Positions 53,814 to 62,400 of a DNA stretch of 64,000 nucleotides are shown piece by piece. This DNA comes from CAWGCA01 sp963820955. GTDB lineage: Bacteria; Pseudomonadota; Gammaproteobacteria; Chromatiales; Chromatiaceae. The stretch lies in assembly GCA_963820955.1 (NCBI GenBank), contig CAWGCA010000032.1, forward strand, positions 38,357 through 102,356, read 5' to 3'. The notes under the pieces were generated by a model. It made no database searches, had not been told where the DNA came from, and saw only the letters and a list, made by a program, of their open reading frames with translations. Within the stretch, counting starts at the first letter, position 1; each line of letters opens with the position of its first letter. A program made the translations under genes and the position numbers.

Positions 53814-56804
53814 TCATAGATGATCCCCTGGGGTGTGGGGTGCGGCGTCGGACGGTGGTGCCTGGCTTGGCAGCCGAATCACCACGCGGGTACCGACGCC
53901 AGAAACGGAATCGACGTCGATCTGTCCATTGTGTTCCTGGATAATTTTATGCACCAGGGAGAGGCCGAGTCCAGTCCCCTCGCCCGGTTTTTTGGTGGTA
54001 AAGAAGGGTTCAAATATGGACTCCTGAACCTGCTCCGGGATCCCCTGGCCCTGGTCCATCACTTCCAGCTGGATTTGATTTTGCTTCTCAAACGCGAAGA
54101 TCTCCACCTCATCTCCCGGCCGGGAGGCATCACAGGCATTGGTCAACAGATTGAGCAATACCTGCGACAGGCGTTGTCGGTTACCGACCAGCTGCAGATG
54201 GGGGGGGCAGCGATTACTGCATTCCACCTGTCTGCCCTTGCGGGTCAATTGGACCAGGCGGATGGCGTCTTCCACGATCTCCTTCAAGGCAAAGGTTTGA
54301 TAGTCTGTTCCTGCGCTGCCGCTGCCGCTGCCGCTGCGGCTGAAGTTCATCAGCCCCTGGACGATGCTGGAGATGCGGCGGGTCTGTTCGAGTATGGCCT
54401 CGATACTCTCCTCAATGATCACTGGATCCTGTTCTTCCCGCAGATTCTGCGCCAGGGAGGCAATCCCTGTCACCGGGTTGCCGATCTCATGGGCCACGCC
54501 GGCAGCCAGTCGGCCGATGGTGGCGAGCCGATCGCTGTGGGCCAGTTCGGCTTCCAGGTTCTCCAGGTCGGTCAGGTCTTCCAGCAACATCACCAGGCCG
54601 GTGCGAGAGCTGTCTTTCGGTTGGGTCAGATCTGGCTCTGGGATGGTGGCCTTGTGCAGGTTGTACCAGCGGGGGCGTTCGTCTACCTGGATCTCCATGT
54701 GGGGAATGTGTTCGTCCTGGGCCAGGGCAAAACCGGCCAGCAGTTGCGCCCAAGGTTGCGGCAGGGCGCTGAGTTTACGCCCCACTGCCTGATTTGCGGA
54801 TACCCCGCTCATCACTTCCAGGGCCAGATTCCAGAGCACTACCCTGTGGTCTGGGGTTACGGCGCAGACGCCAAGGGGCAGGTCGAGCAGGATCTGCCGG
54901 TGATAGCGGCGCAGGGTGTCCAGGTCGGCGCTCACTCCCTGCAGACGGCTGCGCGATTCCTCCAGCCGCTCCTCCATATGGCGAATTGAATCGGCCAGTG
55001 CGATCTTAGCCTGACTGTCCATTCCCAGCCGTCGGTTGATGATCATATGGGCCATCTGAGGCCCGATCAGGCCGGAAAGGTTGCGCTCGATCTGTTCACG
55101 CAGGTGCCGTAATTCCCGGGGGCGGGATTCATCTGCAGACATACCCAGGTCGTGCAGGGCTTGGGTTACCTCCATCTCGGCGGTCTCTCTGCCCACGATC
55201 TGAGCGAGCCCCTCCTCGAACTGGTGGGGGGAGGTGGCGGTCACCACCCCTTCCAGTGGAGTGGAGAGGGTTGAGTCGCTGTGGCAGGCCAGGGCGGCCT
55301 CCCGCTCCTCCGCCGACTGTCGGGTGAGCAGTGATACTGCTACGAATAACAACCCGTTGCAGGCCAGCGACCAGAAGGTGGCGAACGGCCACTGGCCCAA
55401 TCCCGAACTCTGGTGCAGGTTCTGCAGGTCGATGCCGGATTCCATGAATCCGGATTGTTCCAGCAGCGGCAGCAGCAGGCTCACGGACCAGACTGCTATA
55501 CCCCCCAGCAGCCCGGCGATGAATCCCAGTCGGGTGGCCCGGGGCCAGTAGAGCACCCCGATGATTCCGGGCAGGAACTGGGCAACGGCTACGAAGGAGA
55601 TCAATCCCATCTGCACCAGCCCTTGATTGTGCTCCAGCAACTCGTAGAAACCGAATCCCGCCATGATGATGATGCAGATCAGCAGACGTCTTCCCCACAG
55701 CAGCCAGCGATAGAGATCCACCTTCGGGTCCGGGTAGCTGGCTGGCAGCAGCAAGTGATTCAGGCTCATTGAGGAGAGTGCAAGGGTGGTCACAATCACC
55801 ATGGCGCTGGCGGCCGACACGCCGCCGATGAAGGCCAGCACCGGTAGCCATTCCGGCCCTTTGACCAGGGTAATTCCCAGCACATAGTAGTCGGCATCCA
55901 TCTCCAGCCCCAAGTGATTGCCGGCCCACAGAATGGGTGGAATGGCCAGATTCAGTAACAGCAGGAACAGGGGGAAGGCCCAGCTCGCGGTTCCCAGCGA
56001 ACGAAAGGAGCGGTTTTCCGCAAAGATCATATGAAACTGCCGGGGCAGCAGAAAGGCGGCACAGAAGGAGAGAAACAGCAGTGTGATCCAGGGGCCTTCC
56101 CGCATCGGCTGATAGAGGGCCTCGGTAGCCTCCGGGTGGCTGGTCAGCCAGCGGGAGAGTTCGACGGGACCGGAGAAAACCTCGAACACAGCAAACAGTC
56201 CGACCAGCAGCAGGGCGGCGAGTTTGATCAGTGATTCAAAGGCGATGGCGGCTACCAGACCCGTGTGTTTCTCCCGCGGAGAGATATGGCGGGCGCCGAA
56301 CATGATCGCGAACAGGATCAGCATGATGCAGAATCCCAGGGCCAGGAATTGGGGCGTGACTTCCTGGGTCAGCACCCGAAGTGAAGAAGTAACCGCGCGT
56401 ATCTGCAGGGCGATATAGGGCAGGGAACCCACCAGCATGAACAGGGTAACCAGCGCGCCGGCCAGCTGACTGCGGAAACGGAAGGCAAACAGGTCGGCCA
56501 GTGAACTGAATTGATAGTCCCGGGTCATGCGCAGAATCGGCTGCAGCAGCAGAGGGGTGAGCAGGAAGGCGATGGTCACCCCGAGATAGATGGTCAGAAA
56601 CTGAAAACCCTCCTGGTCGGCAAACCCGACGCTGCCGTAGTAGCTCCAGGAAGTGGCATAGACCCCGAGTGAGAGGACATAGACGAAGGAGTTGCTGGTC
56701 CATTTCTCCGGAATCAGTCCACTGTCGGTGACATAGGCCACCAGGAACAGGACCAGCAGATAGAGCAGGCTGGCCCCGAACAGGACCTCCAGTTCATAGG
56801 TCAT
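53814..56804 (-). CDS. cbrA: SLC5-domain sensor histidine kinase, CbrA-like
   Basis: 996 residues. The N-terminal half (about 1-500) is a sodium:solute symporter fold with about 13 helices. A linker (about 520-620) is followed by a PAS-type domain (about 640-740), the phospho-acceptor helix with AAGVAHEIGNPVTGIASLAQ, and an HATPase domain with N (LLNLLTNACDAS), G1 (EVMDQGQGIP) and G2 (KKPGEGTGLGLSLV) boxes. This order and length match Pseudomonas CbrA. Such kinases may sense or transport their solute; CbrS/CrbS relatives control acetate use. It is preceded by the coupled small gene at 56794. Confidence 0.9.
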   Translation of the reverse strand: MTYELEVLFGASLLYLLVLFLVAYVTDSGLIPEKWTSNSFVYVLSLGVYATSWSYYGSVGFADQEGFQFLTIYLGVTIAFLLTPLLLQPILRMTRDYQFSSLADLFAFRFRSQLAGALVTLFMLVGSLPYIALQIRAVTSSLRVLTQEVTPQFLALGFCIMLILFAIMFGARHISPREKHTGLVAAIAFESLIKLAALLLVGLFAVFEVFSGPVELSRWLTSHPEATEALYQPMREGPWITLLFLSFCAAFLLPRQFHMIFAENRSFRSLGTASWAFPLFLLLLNLAIPPILWAGNHLGLEMDADYYVLGITLVKGPEWLPVLAFIGGVSAASAMVIVTTLALSSMSLNHLLLPASYPDPKVDLYRWLLWGRRLLICIIIMAGFGFYELLEHNQGLVQMGLISFVAVAQFLPGIIGVLYWPRATRLGFIAGLLGGIAVWSVSLLLPLLEQSGFMESGIDLQNLHQSSGLGQWPFATFWSLACNGLLFVAVSLLTRQSAEEREAALACHSDSTLSTPLEGVVTATSPHQFEEGLAQIVGRETAEMEVTQALHDLGMSADESRPRELRHLREQIERNLSGLIGPQMAHMIINRRLGMDSQAKIALADSIRHMEERLEESRSRLQGVSADLDTLRRYHRQILLDLPLGVCAVTPDHRVVLWNLALEVMSGVSANQAVGRKLSALPQPWAQLLAGFALAQDEHIPHMEIQVDERPRWYNLHKATIPEPDLTQPKDSSRTGLVMLLEDLTDLENLEAELAHSDRLATIGRLAAGVAHEIGNPVTGIASLAQNLREEQDPVIIEESIEAILEQTRRISSIVQGLMNFSRSGSGSGSAGTDYQTFALKEIVEDAIRLVQLTRKGRQVECSNRCPPHLQLVGNRQRLSQVLLNLLTNACDASRPGDEVEIFAFEKQNQIQLEVMDQGQGIPEQVQESIFEPFFTTKKPGEGTGLGLSLVHKIIQEHNGQIDVDSVSGVGTRVVIRLPSQAPPSDAAPHTPGDHL

Positions 56805-56994
56805 GGTGGCGATAGCGTATGCTGAGCCAGAAACAGAGCAGGATGATCAGCAGCCACAGCAGGTATGGAAGAAACCAGGGTTGGTGATCCGATGCCCACC
56901 AGACGGTGAACGGGGAGGCGAACAGGAACAGGGCAAATAGGCTGAGCAGGAGTGTATGCTCTTTCTGCTGATCTGAATCTGGTTGTCTGGCCAT
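56794..56994 (-). CDS. Small membrane protein coupled to the sensor kinase (CbrX-like)
   Basis: 66 residues with two membrane helices (about 12-32 and 42-60) separated by WWASDHQPWFLP. The C terminus is basic and ends YRHHDL. Its end overlaps the kinase gene start by 11 bases, as described for the small cbrX gene ahead of cbrA in Pseudomonas, from memory. A translational coupling role is likely. Confidence 0.65.
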   Translation of the reverse strand: MARQPDSDQQKEHTLLLSLFALFLFASPFTVWWASDHQPWFLPYLLWLLIILLCFWLSIRYRHHDL

Positions 56995-57183
56995 GGCTAA
57001 AGCCTACCAGTTGTTACTATCGGTTACATCCCCTCTACCGCACCCATCCTGGCGCCGGGCCGCGCAACCCGAAACAATCTGAAACAATCTGAAACACACT
57101 GATATCCAGAGGAAATCAGATAGCAATACCTCTGTCATAGAGTTGTTATTAACGAACAGGCAGAGCGGGGAAAGACGAGGGTC

Positions 57184-57396
57184 ATGCGCAATCAGGTTTC
57201 CAATCGAGAGGCGCCGCGGTCTGAAATCGGAATCATCGACCGGTGGTATGAGGCTTACACCCACGAACGGTTCTTCTGCGTCATGAGCAAAGGTTGGTTT
57301 ATTGAAACCCGGGAAGGTGAGGCGGGTCCCTTTTCCAGTCTTCAGGAGGCGGAGCATTTCCTGGAAGACCAATATTCGGAGACATCGATGCAGTGA
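57184..57396 (+). CDS. DUF6316-like small protein
   Basis: 70 residues with no membrane segment: MRNQVSNREAPRSEIGIIDR, then RFFCVMSKGWFIETREGEAGPFSSLQEAEHFL. The 'RFF...GWF.TREG..GPF.S..EA..FL' pattern is what I remember of DUF6316, of unknown function. A GAGGG ribosome site is just upstream of the ATG. The 57004-57534 frame on the other strand is a shadow of this gene and its neighbour. Confidence 0.65.
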   Translation: MRNQVSNREAPRSEIGIIDRWYEAYTHERFFCVMSKGWFIETREGEAGPFSSLQEAEHFLEDQYSETSMQ

Positions 57397-57408
57397 GGCT
57401 GTATTGCT

Positions 57409-57690
57409 ATGAAACAGAGCACCGGTTCCCATTGTTTGGCCTGTCACTGTGAGTTGCCCCTCCAATCTTCCCTGCATGGAGGCGCCTATCAAGTCTGTGA
57501 TGCCTGCGCAGAGATAATTCAGCACGCTTCCCACGAGGGTTATTCACGGGTAGTAAAGGCGGTTTGCGGTAGCCTCGATTCGCTCCAGAGAGCAGGTGAT
57601 GATTCGTCGGCGGATGCAAGACGGGAGCAGCGCATGGGTAAGAATTTGCACACCCTATACAGCTACGGAGGTCGTGTTCATTTGACCTGA
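57409..57690 (+). CDS. Hypothetical protein with two CxxC motifs
   Basis: 93 residues: SHCLACHCELPLQSSLHGGA, then YQVCDACAEIIQHA, which gives a possible four-Cys zinc site with the two CxxC. A helical, polar C terminus follows. It starts 12 bases after the DUF6316-like gene, so the two should be co-transcribed. Followed by a strong terminator. Function unknown. Confidence 0.6.
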   Translation: MKQSTGSHCLACHCELPLQSSLHGGAYQVCDACAEIIQHASHEGYSRVVKAVCGSLDSLQRAGDDSSADARREQRMGKNLHTLYSYGGRVHLT

Positions 57691-57732
57691 CCTGGCACAA
57701 CGGTTTTAAAGTTCCTCTTCCCTCCCTATTTA

Positions 57733-57757
57733 GCCCCCTTCCCAGGGGGCTTTTTTC
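57733..57757 (+). terminator. Rho-independent terminator after the small-protein pair
   Basis: GCCCCCTTCCCAGGGGGC forms a stem with a small loop and is followed by TTTTTT. It lies about 45 bases after the stop at 57690. Confidence 0.93.
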
Positions 57758-57847
57758 TTTCCTTTGAAGGCTTTCAGCTGTCGAAATCTGGCGGATGGCG
57801 TATTATTCCAGAGCGTGGGGTATATAGGCTTAGGGTCAACGCTGGGC

Positions 57848-57871
57848 ATCCGCACTGTGTTAACAGGCCCT
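57848..57871. repeat. Dispersed repeat copy 2, core GTGTTAACAGGCCCT
   Basis: Matches the copy at 13747-13770 (ATCCGCA, then GTGTTAACAGGCCCT). It lies 33 bases upstream of the start of the next gene. Confidence 0.6.
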
Positions 57872-57904
57872 AACTATCAGCAATGGGTGGCAGAGGAGCT
57901 GGGA

Positions 57905-58288
57905 ATGAATCTGGAAAAGGTTGCCTTCGGTTTTTTCATCGTTCTGGCATTTACTCTCAATTTCGGTTTTTTTGTCGGTGAACTGGACAATCCTGACCAT
58001 CACCATGTCTATGAACTGTTCGCCGTGATCGTAGTGAACCTGATCGCCACCGTACTCAAGTTCGGTGACCGGACCCAGATGGGGGCAGTTCTGTTGTCTA
58101 CCAGCCTGGTGGCGGTACTGCAGTTGTTTGCCGCTGCCCTGGTGTGGGGTGTTGCCGAACATGTCAGCGGGGTGGGCCTTACCCCCGTGGTGACCGCCAG
58201 TATCGTTTCCCTCTCGGGCGGGGCACTGCTGGCCAATGTGGTCTCGGTGGTACTGCTGGTGAGCGAAACGGTGATGCTGCGCCGCTAA
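57905..58288 (+). CDS. DUF6394-type membrane protein
   Basis: 127 residues with four hydrophobic segments. It starts MNLEKVAFGFFIVLAFTLNF, continues VGELDNPDHHHVYELFAVIV and ends in a Gly/Ser-rich helix. As I remember it, DUF6394 proteins sit next to TrkA-domain potassium channels, as here (15-base gap). The ATG at 57905 has AGGAG seven bases upstream; an in-frame upstream start at 57764 is not supported. It could be a channel subunit. Confidence 0.75.
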   Translation: MNLEKVAFGFFIVLAFTLNFGFFVGELDNPDHHHVYELFAVIVVNLIATVLKFGDRTQMGAVLLSTSLVAVLQLFAAALVWGVAEHVSGVGLTPVVTASIVSLSGGALLANVVSVVLLVSETVMLRR

Positions 58289-58303
58289 AAAGCCCGCTCC
58301 GCC

Positions 58304-60028
58304 ATGGAAAACATCATCTTCCTGGTCTTCCGGCGTATGCGCCGGCCCCTGCTGATCCTGCTGTCGACCTACTCGATCACGGTGCTGGGTCTGGTGCTGA
58401 TCCCGGGGGTAGACGCCGCCGGCAACCCCTGGCATATGGACTTCTTCCATGCCTTCTACTTCATCAGTTTTACTGCCACCACCATCGGTTTCGGTGAGAT
58501 CCCCTACGAGTTTACCGATGGCCAGCGCCTCTGGGTAATCATCTCAATCTATTCCACGGTGGTGGTCTGGATCTACGCCATTGGTAATCTGCTGCGATTG
58601 ATTCAGGATCGCGCCTTCCAGCAGGCAGTGACAGAGAGGCGTTTCGCCCGGCTCATCCAGCGCCAGCGCCAGTCATTCATTCTGGTCTGCGGCTATGGCG
58701 AGACCGGCAGTGCCCTGGTACGGGCCCTCACCGATCGGCATCAACACGTGGTGGTTATCGACATCAACCCCGAACGGGTCAGTATGCTCAAGCTTGAGAA
58801 TCTGCGTCAGTATGTCCCGGCCTTGTGCGGTGACGCGGCCCGGCCGATTCATCTCCTGGAGGCGGGTCTGGAGCACCCGCTGTGCGAAGGGGTGGTGGCG
58901 GTGACCAATTTTAACGAGGTAAACCTCAAGGTGGCGATCACCAGTAAGCTGTTGCATCCAGACATCAAGGTTATCTGCCGTGCTGATTCCCATGATGTGG
59001 AGGCCAACATGGGCTCCTTCGGCACCAATTACATCATCGACCCCTACGACTCCTTTGCCAACCATCTGGCCACTGCCCTGCAGACACCCGGGCTCTATCT
59101 GCTCGCTGAATGGATCACCGGGATACGCTATCAACAGTTGAAGCCACCGATCTTCCCACCGCGGGAGGGGCTCTGGATCGTCTGTGGCTACGGGCGTTTC
59201 GGCCAGGCGGTCTATCGTCGCCTGAAGGAAGAGGGTATAGAGCCGGTGGTGATCGAGGCAACGCCGGAGAAGACCGGTCTGCCGAGTGGCGAGTCGGTGC
59301 GGGGGCGTGGCACAGAGGCGGTGACGCTTGAGGAGGCGGGTATTCATTCGGCGGTGGGTCTGGTGGCAGGGACCGACGATGATGCCAACAACCTCTCCAT
59401 CATCATGACCGCCAGGGAGATGAAACCGGACCTGTTTGTCGTGGCCCGGCAGAACATGGATGAAAATCTGCGTCTGTTCGATGCGGTGCAGGCGGATGTG
59501 GTGATGCATCCCAGTTCCATTATCGCCAACAAGATCCGGGTGCTGCTGGGGACTCCGTTGCTGCATGAGTTCCTGAGCCTCAGCGTGTACAACGACGACG
59601 ATTGGGCCTGTGAGCTGATCAGCCGGATCACCGCCCTGGTCAATACCGAAGTGCCGGAGATTTGGGAGCTGAAAATCTCTGCCGATACCACCTACGCGAT
59701 CAGCGGCGCCCTGGATAGGGGACGGGTGATAACCCTGTCGAATCTGATTTCCGATCCCCGGGAACGGGATCGTTTGCTGCCCTGTATCCCGCTGTTGCTG
59801 CTGCGGGGTAGCACCCGGACCACCATGCCGCCGGAGGATACCCAGCTAAAACAGGGTGACCGGTTGCTGGTCTGCGGCTCATTTGCGGCCCTCGGGCGGA
59901 TGGAATGGACGCTGCAGAACGATCATGCCCTGAGCTACATTCTAACCGGCCAAGCCAGACCTCAGGGGTGGTTTTGGCGCTGGCTCTCTCGCAAGGGTGC
60001 CAACGGCAAGGTTGCGGCGGATCATTGA
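58304..60028 (+). CDS. Two-helix potassium channel with tandem TrkA/RCK domains
   Basis: 574 residues. Two membrane helices (about 13-35 and 75-97) flank a pore loop with the filter TATTIGFGE, where most K+ channels have TVGYG or TVGFG. Two NAD-binding TrkA-N domains follow, each with a Rossmann motif (LVCGYGETGSALV near residue 126; IVCGYGRFGQAVY near 289), plus TrkA-C-like ends. This is the layout of MthK/Kch-like channels with a doubled gating domain. The ATG at 58304 lies 15 bases after the DUF6394 stop. Confidence 0.88.
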   Translation: MENIIFLVFRRMRRPLLILLSTYSITVLGLVLIPGVDAAGNPWHMDFFHAFYFISFTATTIGFGEIPYEFTDGQRLWVIISIYSTVVVWIYAIGNLLRLIQDRAFQQAVTERRFARLIQRQRQSFILVCGYGETGSALVRALTDRHQHVVVIDINPERVSMLKLENLRQYVPALCGDAARPIHLLEAGLEHPLCEGVVAVTNFNEVNLKVAITSKLLHPDIKVICRADSHDVEANMGSFGTNYIIDPYDSFANHLATALQTPGLYLLAEWITGIRYQQLKPPIFPPREGLWIVCGYGRFGQAVYRRLKEEGIEPVVIEATPEKTGLPSGESVRGRGTEAVTLEEAGIHSAVGLVAGTDDDANNLSIIMTAREMKPDLFVVARQNMDENLRLFDAVQADVVMHPSSIIANKIRVLLGTPLLHEFLSLSVYNDDDWACELISRITALVNTEVPEIWELKISADTTYAISGALDRGRVITLSNLISDPRERDRLLPCIPLLLLRGSTRTTMPPEDTQLKQGDRLLVCGSFAALGRMEWTLQNDHALSYILTGQARPQGWFWRWLSRKGANGKVAADH

Positions 60029-60251
60029 GTTTCTTTGCGCCGAAGCTCCCCCGGATTGACCCAGGCGGTAGTTCAGTTTGGGTAGACGGCTGGTTCTTTC
60101 TGCCCTAGGATCCACCCTATCGGTCGTTTCTCTTCCCGACGCAGAAGCGGGAAGATGGCGTAATATTGGCCATATCCATGCGCTAGCCGGAGTTATACTT
60201 CGTTACCTGCCTAATAGAGCTGGAATTTCATTTAAAAATAAACGGTTATAT

Positions 60252-60257
60252 TATAAT
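60252..60257 (+). promoter_or_regulatory. Candidate -10 element TATAAT
   Basis: A perfect TATAAT lies in an AT-rich patch about 70 bases before the hemerythrin-like start. The -35 region is poor, so an activator or a different promoter is possible. Confidence 0.35.
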
Positions 60258-60328
60258 CGAATGACCCGGTGCTATTTCCGGGTTAGGCATGCACTAGAAT
60301 TACCACGCTGCTGAAAGTGGAGGCTGCT

Positions 60329-60883
60329 ATGCACCCGTTACTGGAGAAGTTGAAAAAGGATCATCGGAACCTGGAGCAGATCCTGAGTCTGCTCTGCACC
60401 CAGCTGGATAATTTTTCGGCTGGCCGGGAATCCAATTTCGACCTGAAGATCGAGTTGCTGGAGTATCTGGAGACCTATGCTGATCAGGGTCATCATCCGT
60501 TGGAGAACCTGATTTACGATGTTGCCAGCAAGCGGGTTGGTGACAAGCAGGAATTGCTGGAACGGCTCAGTTCCCAGCACGAGAGTCTGACCCGACTGAC
60601 CCGCAAGTTCCGGCAGTCCCTGGAGAGTATCCTTCAGGACGGCGTCATGATGCGGGAAGAACTGGAGGTGGAGGGCAGGGAGTACGTCGCGCTGCAGCGA
60701 CAGCACCTGGACCTGGAGGAAAATGAGGTCTTTCCGTTGCTGGAGAAGGTCCTGACCAAGGCAGACTGGAAGAAGATAGAAGCGAATGTTCCGAGGCACG
60801 ACGACCCGGTGTTCGAGAAACCGGATCAAGTCCGTTTTCGCTATCTGGTCTCCTATCTCTCGGAGGTCGGTCGGGAGCAGTGA
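60329..60883 (+). CDS. Hemerythrin (HHE) domain protein
   Basis: 184 residues. HHE-type ligands are present: DHRNLEQILSLL (His), DQGHHPLENLIYD (His, His, Glu), QHESLTRLTRK and RQHLDLEENEVFPLLE (His, Glu). This gives the diiron set of the HHE family, often involved in O2, NO or iron handling. The ATG at 60329 has GGAGG about six bases upstream; the in-frame GTG at 60317 is less likely. Single gene. Confidence 0.87.
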   Translation: MHPLLEKLKKDHRNLEQILSLLCTQLDNFSAGRESNFDLKIELLEYLETYADQGHHPLENLIYDVASKRVGDKQELLERLSSQHESLTRLTRKFRQSLESILQDGVMMREELEVEGREYVALQRQHLDLEENEVFPLLEKVLTKADWKKIEANVPRHDDPVFEKPDQVRFRYLVSYLSEVGREQ

Positions 60884-61082
60884 CGCCGGTTATTCTGCCG
60901 GTTCTCATCCCAGAGCGAACCAAAAAATAAAGACCCTGAGGGGAATATAGTACCGCCAATCCCCTTGTGTTAAATTTCCCTGCTTTAGGTTGAGCCAGAC
61001 CTGAAAAGCGGTTGGCTGAGGCCTGCCATTGGCCGGCTGCCAGCGTCGTTGAATCACTCTATCGAAAGGGGAAAGAAATAAA

Positions 61083-62225
61083 ATGAAAATCCATCTGTTG
61101 TTGCTTATTTGTCTGCTTTTCCCACTGGCGGCGCAGACTGCGGATCTTGCCAACGGAGAACGAATCAATCGAAACTGTGCCCTCTGCCACGGTATCTTTG
61201 GCCAAGGTGCAACCGGGCGCCTGTCGCCCCGTCTTGCGGGGCTGCCCGAGTACTATCTGAGTAAATCCATCCAGGATTACAAGGATGGCAAGCGGATCAA
61301 CCCGACCATGATGATGACGTCCGGTCTGGGCGAGATGTCGCAAACGGATATAGAGGATGTGGTGGCCTATCTTTCCAGTCTCGATATCGGCCGGGATATG
61401 CGCTTCGACATAGCTCAGCGCATGCCGGGTAATCCTGAGCAGGGAGAAGAACTCTACATGGACGACTGTAAGACCTGCCATGCCAAGGACGGTCGTGGTA
61501 AGAAAAAGAAAGGCTCCCCTCCACTGGCCGGTCAGCACGGCGAATACCTGTTTCAATCCATCAAGATGTTTCAGGGTAAGGTACGGGAGCATGCCGACGA
61601 CCCGGAAGATGAGACCTTCGAGGACTACAGTGACAATGAACTGCTCGATATGATCTCCTTCGCCACTACCCTGGACGACAAAAATATCGTGCGCGGAGAG
61701 CGGTTTGTGCCGCCGCGGTTGATGGCCTCTGCGCCGCCGCCCGCCAAGCGTTCGCCAGCATCGGTGCCGTCGCACAAACCAAAGACGCCTTCGTCCGGAC
61801 TGCGGATCACCGACATTACCCAGACGGTTGCCCAGATGGAGTTGAAACCAGGTGTCAGCAGGGAAGATGCTATCGAGGCGATGCTGTCCAAGGCGGTTGA
61901 GCTCAATCTGAAGTTGGTGGGACGTCAGGATGTGTCCAAGGAGCTGGAGGCTCGGGGCGTTGAATCCCCCTATCTCAGTATCTTCCAGTTCTGTAATCCC
62001 ATGGATGCCAGGTTGATGGTGATCAGCAATCCGATCTTCGCCAGTTACATGCCCTGTCGGATCTCGATGGTGGAGGACCCGAACGGCAAGACATGGCTGA
62101 TGATGTTGAACCTGGATATGCTCATCAACAGCGAACTGCTGCCGCCAGCGGTGGTGGATACTGCCATCAAGGTCAACCAGCAGATGCTGGATATCATGGT
62201 CGCAGGCGCGACCGGGGAGTTCTGA
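61083..62225 (+). CDS. Diheme cytochrome c with a C-terminal DUF302 domain
   Basis: 380 residues with a Sec signal (about 1-20). The first c-type domain has CALCH (32-36) and a Met in the MMMTSGLGEM region. The second has CKTCH (129-133). A Pro/Ser-rich linker (about 215-240) leads into a DUF302 fold (about 245-375, from DITQTVAQMELKPGVSREDA to MLNLDMLINSELLP). DUF302 occurs in sulfur oxidisers and other bacteria with unknown function. The fusion suggests that electrons from the hemes serve a substrate bound by DUF302. The ATG follows AAAGGGG. Confidence 0.87.
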   Translation: MKIHLLLLICLLFPLAAQTADLANGERINRNCALCHGIFGQGATGRLSPRLAGLPEYYLSKSIQDYKDGKRINPTMMMTSGLGEMSQTDIEDVVAYLSSLDIGRDMRFDIAQRMPGNPEQGEELYMDDCKTCHAKDGRGKKKKGSPPLAGQHGEYLFQSIKMFQGKVREHADDPEDETFEDYSDNELLDMISFATTLDDKNIVRGERFVPPRLMASAPPPAKRSPASVPSHKPKTPSSGLRITDITQTVAQMELKPGVSREDAIEAMLSKAVELNLKLVGRQDVSKELEARGVESPYLSIFQFCNPMDARLMVISNPIFASYMPCRISMVEDPNGKTWLMMLNLDMLINSELLPPAVVDTAIKVNQQMLDIMVAGATGEF

Positions 62226-62249
62226 GCAGGCGGGAAATCTCTCTTTCTA

Positions 62250-62280
62250 CTGGAAGGGCGTGCCTTGCGCGCCTTTCCAG
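62250..62280 (+). other. Hairpin after the cytochrome gene
   Basis: CTGGAAGGGCG and CGCCTTTCCAG form a stem of eleven bases with one mismatch or G:U, and a nine-base loop. No T run follows. It may act as a weak terminator. Confidence 0.4.
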
Positions 62281-62360
62281 CACTTGGCCCGTGATTTACC
62301 AGGGGGCTGAATCCACTCTTTCCTGGTCAGTCTGAACACAGCCCTGACAATTTTTTCGGC

Positions 62361-62396
62361 ACACCCTATACTGTATAAATAAACAGTATAGGGTGT
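62361..62396. promoter_or_regulatory. LexA box inside a long palindrome before dnaE2
   Basis: CTGTATAAATAAACAG (62371-62386) is a LexA box (CTG-N10-CAG). It is the centre of a larger perfect inverted repeat with 14-base arms, ACACCCTATACTGT and ACAGTATAGGGTGT, spaced by eight bases. The dnaE2 GTG starts five bases after it. Confidence 0.88.
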
Positions 62397-62400
62397 GCCT

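Noticed and set aside
57004..57534. A 176-codon minus-strand frame
   Set aside because: The two small plus-strand genes at 57184 and 57409 have better ribosome sites and recognisable patterns; this frame is their antisense.
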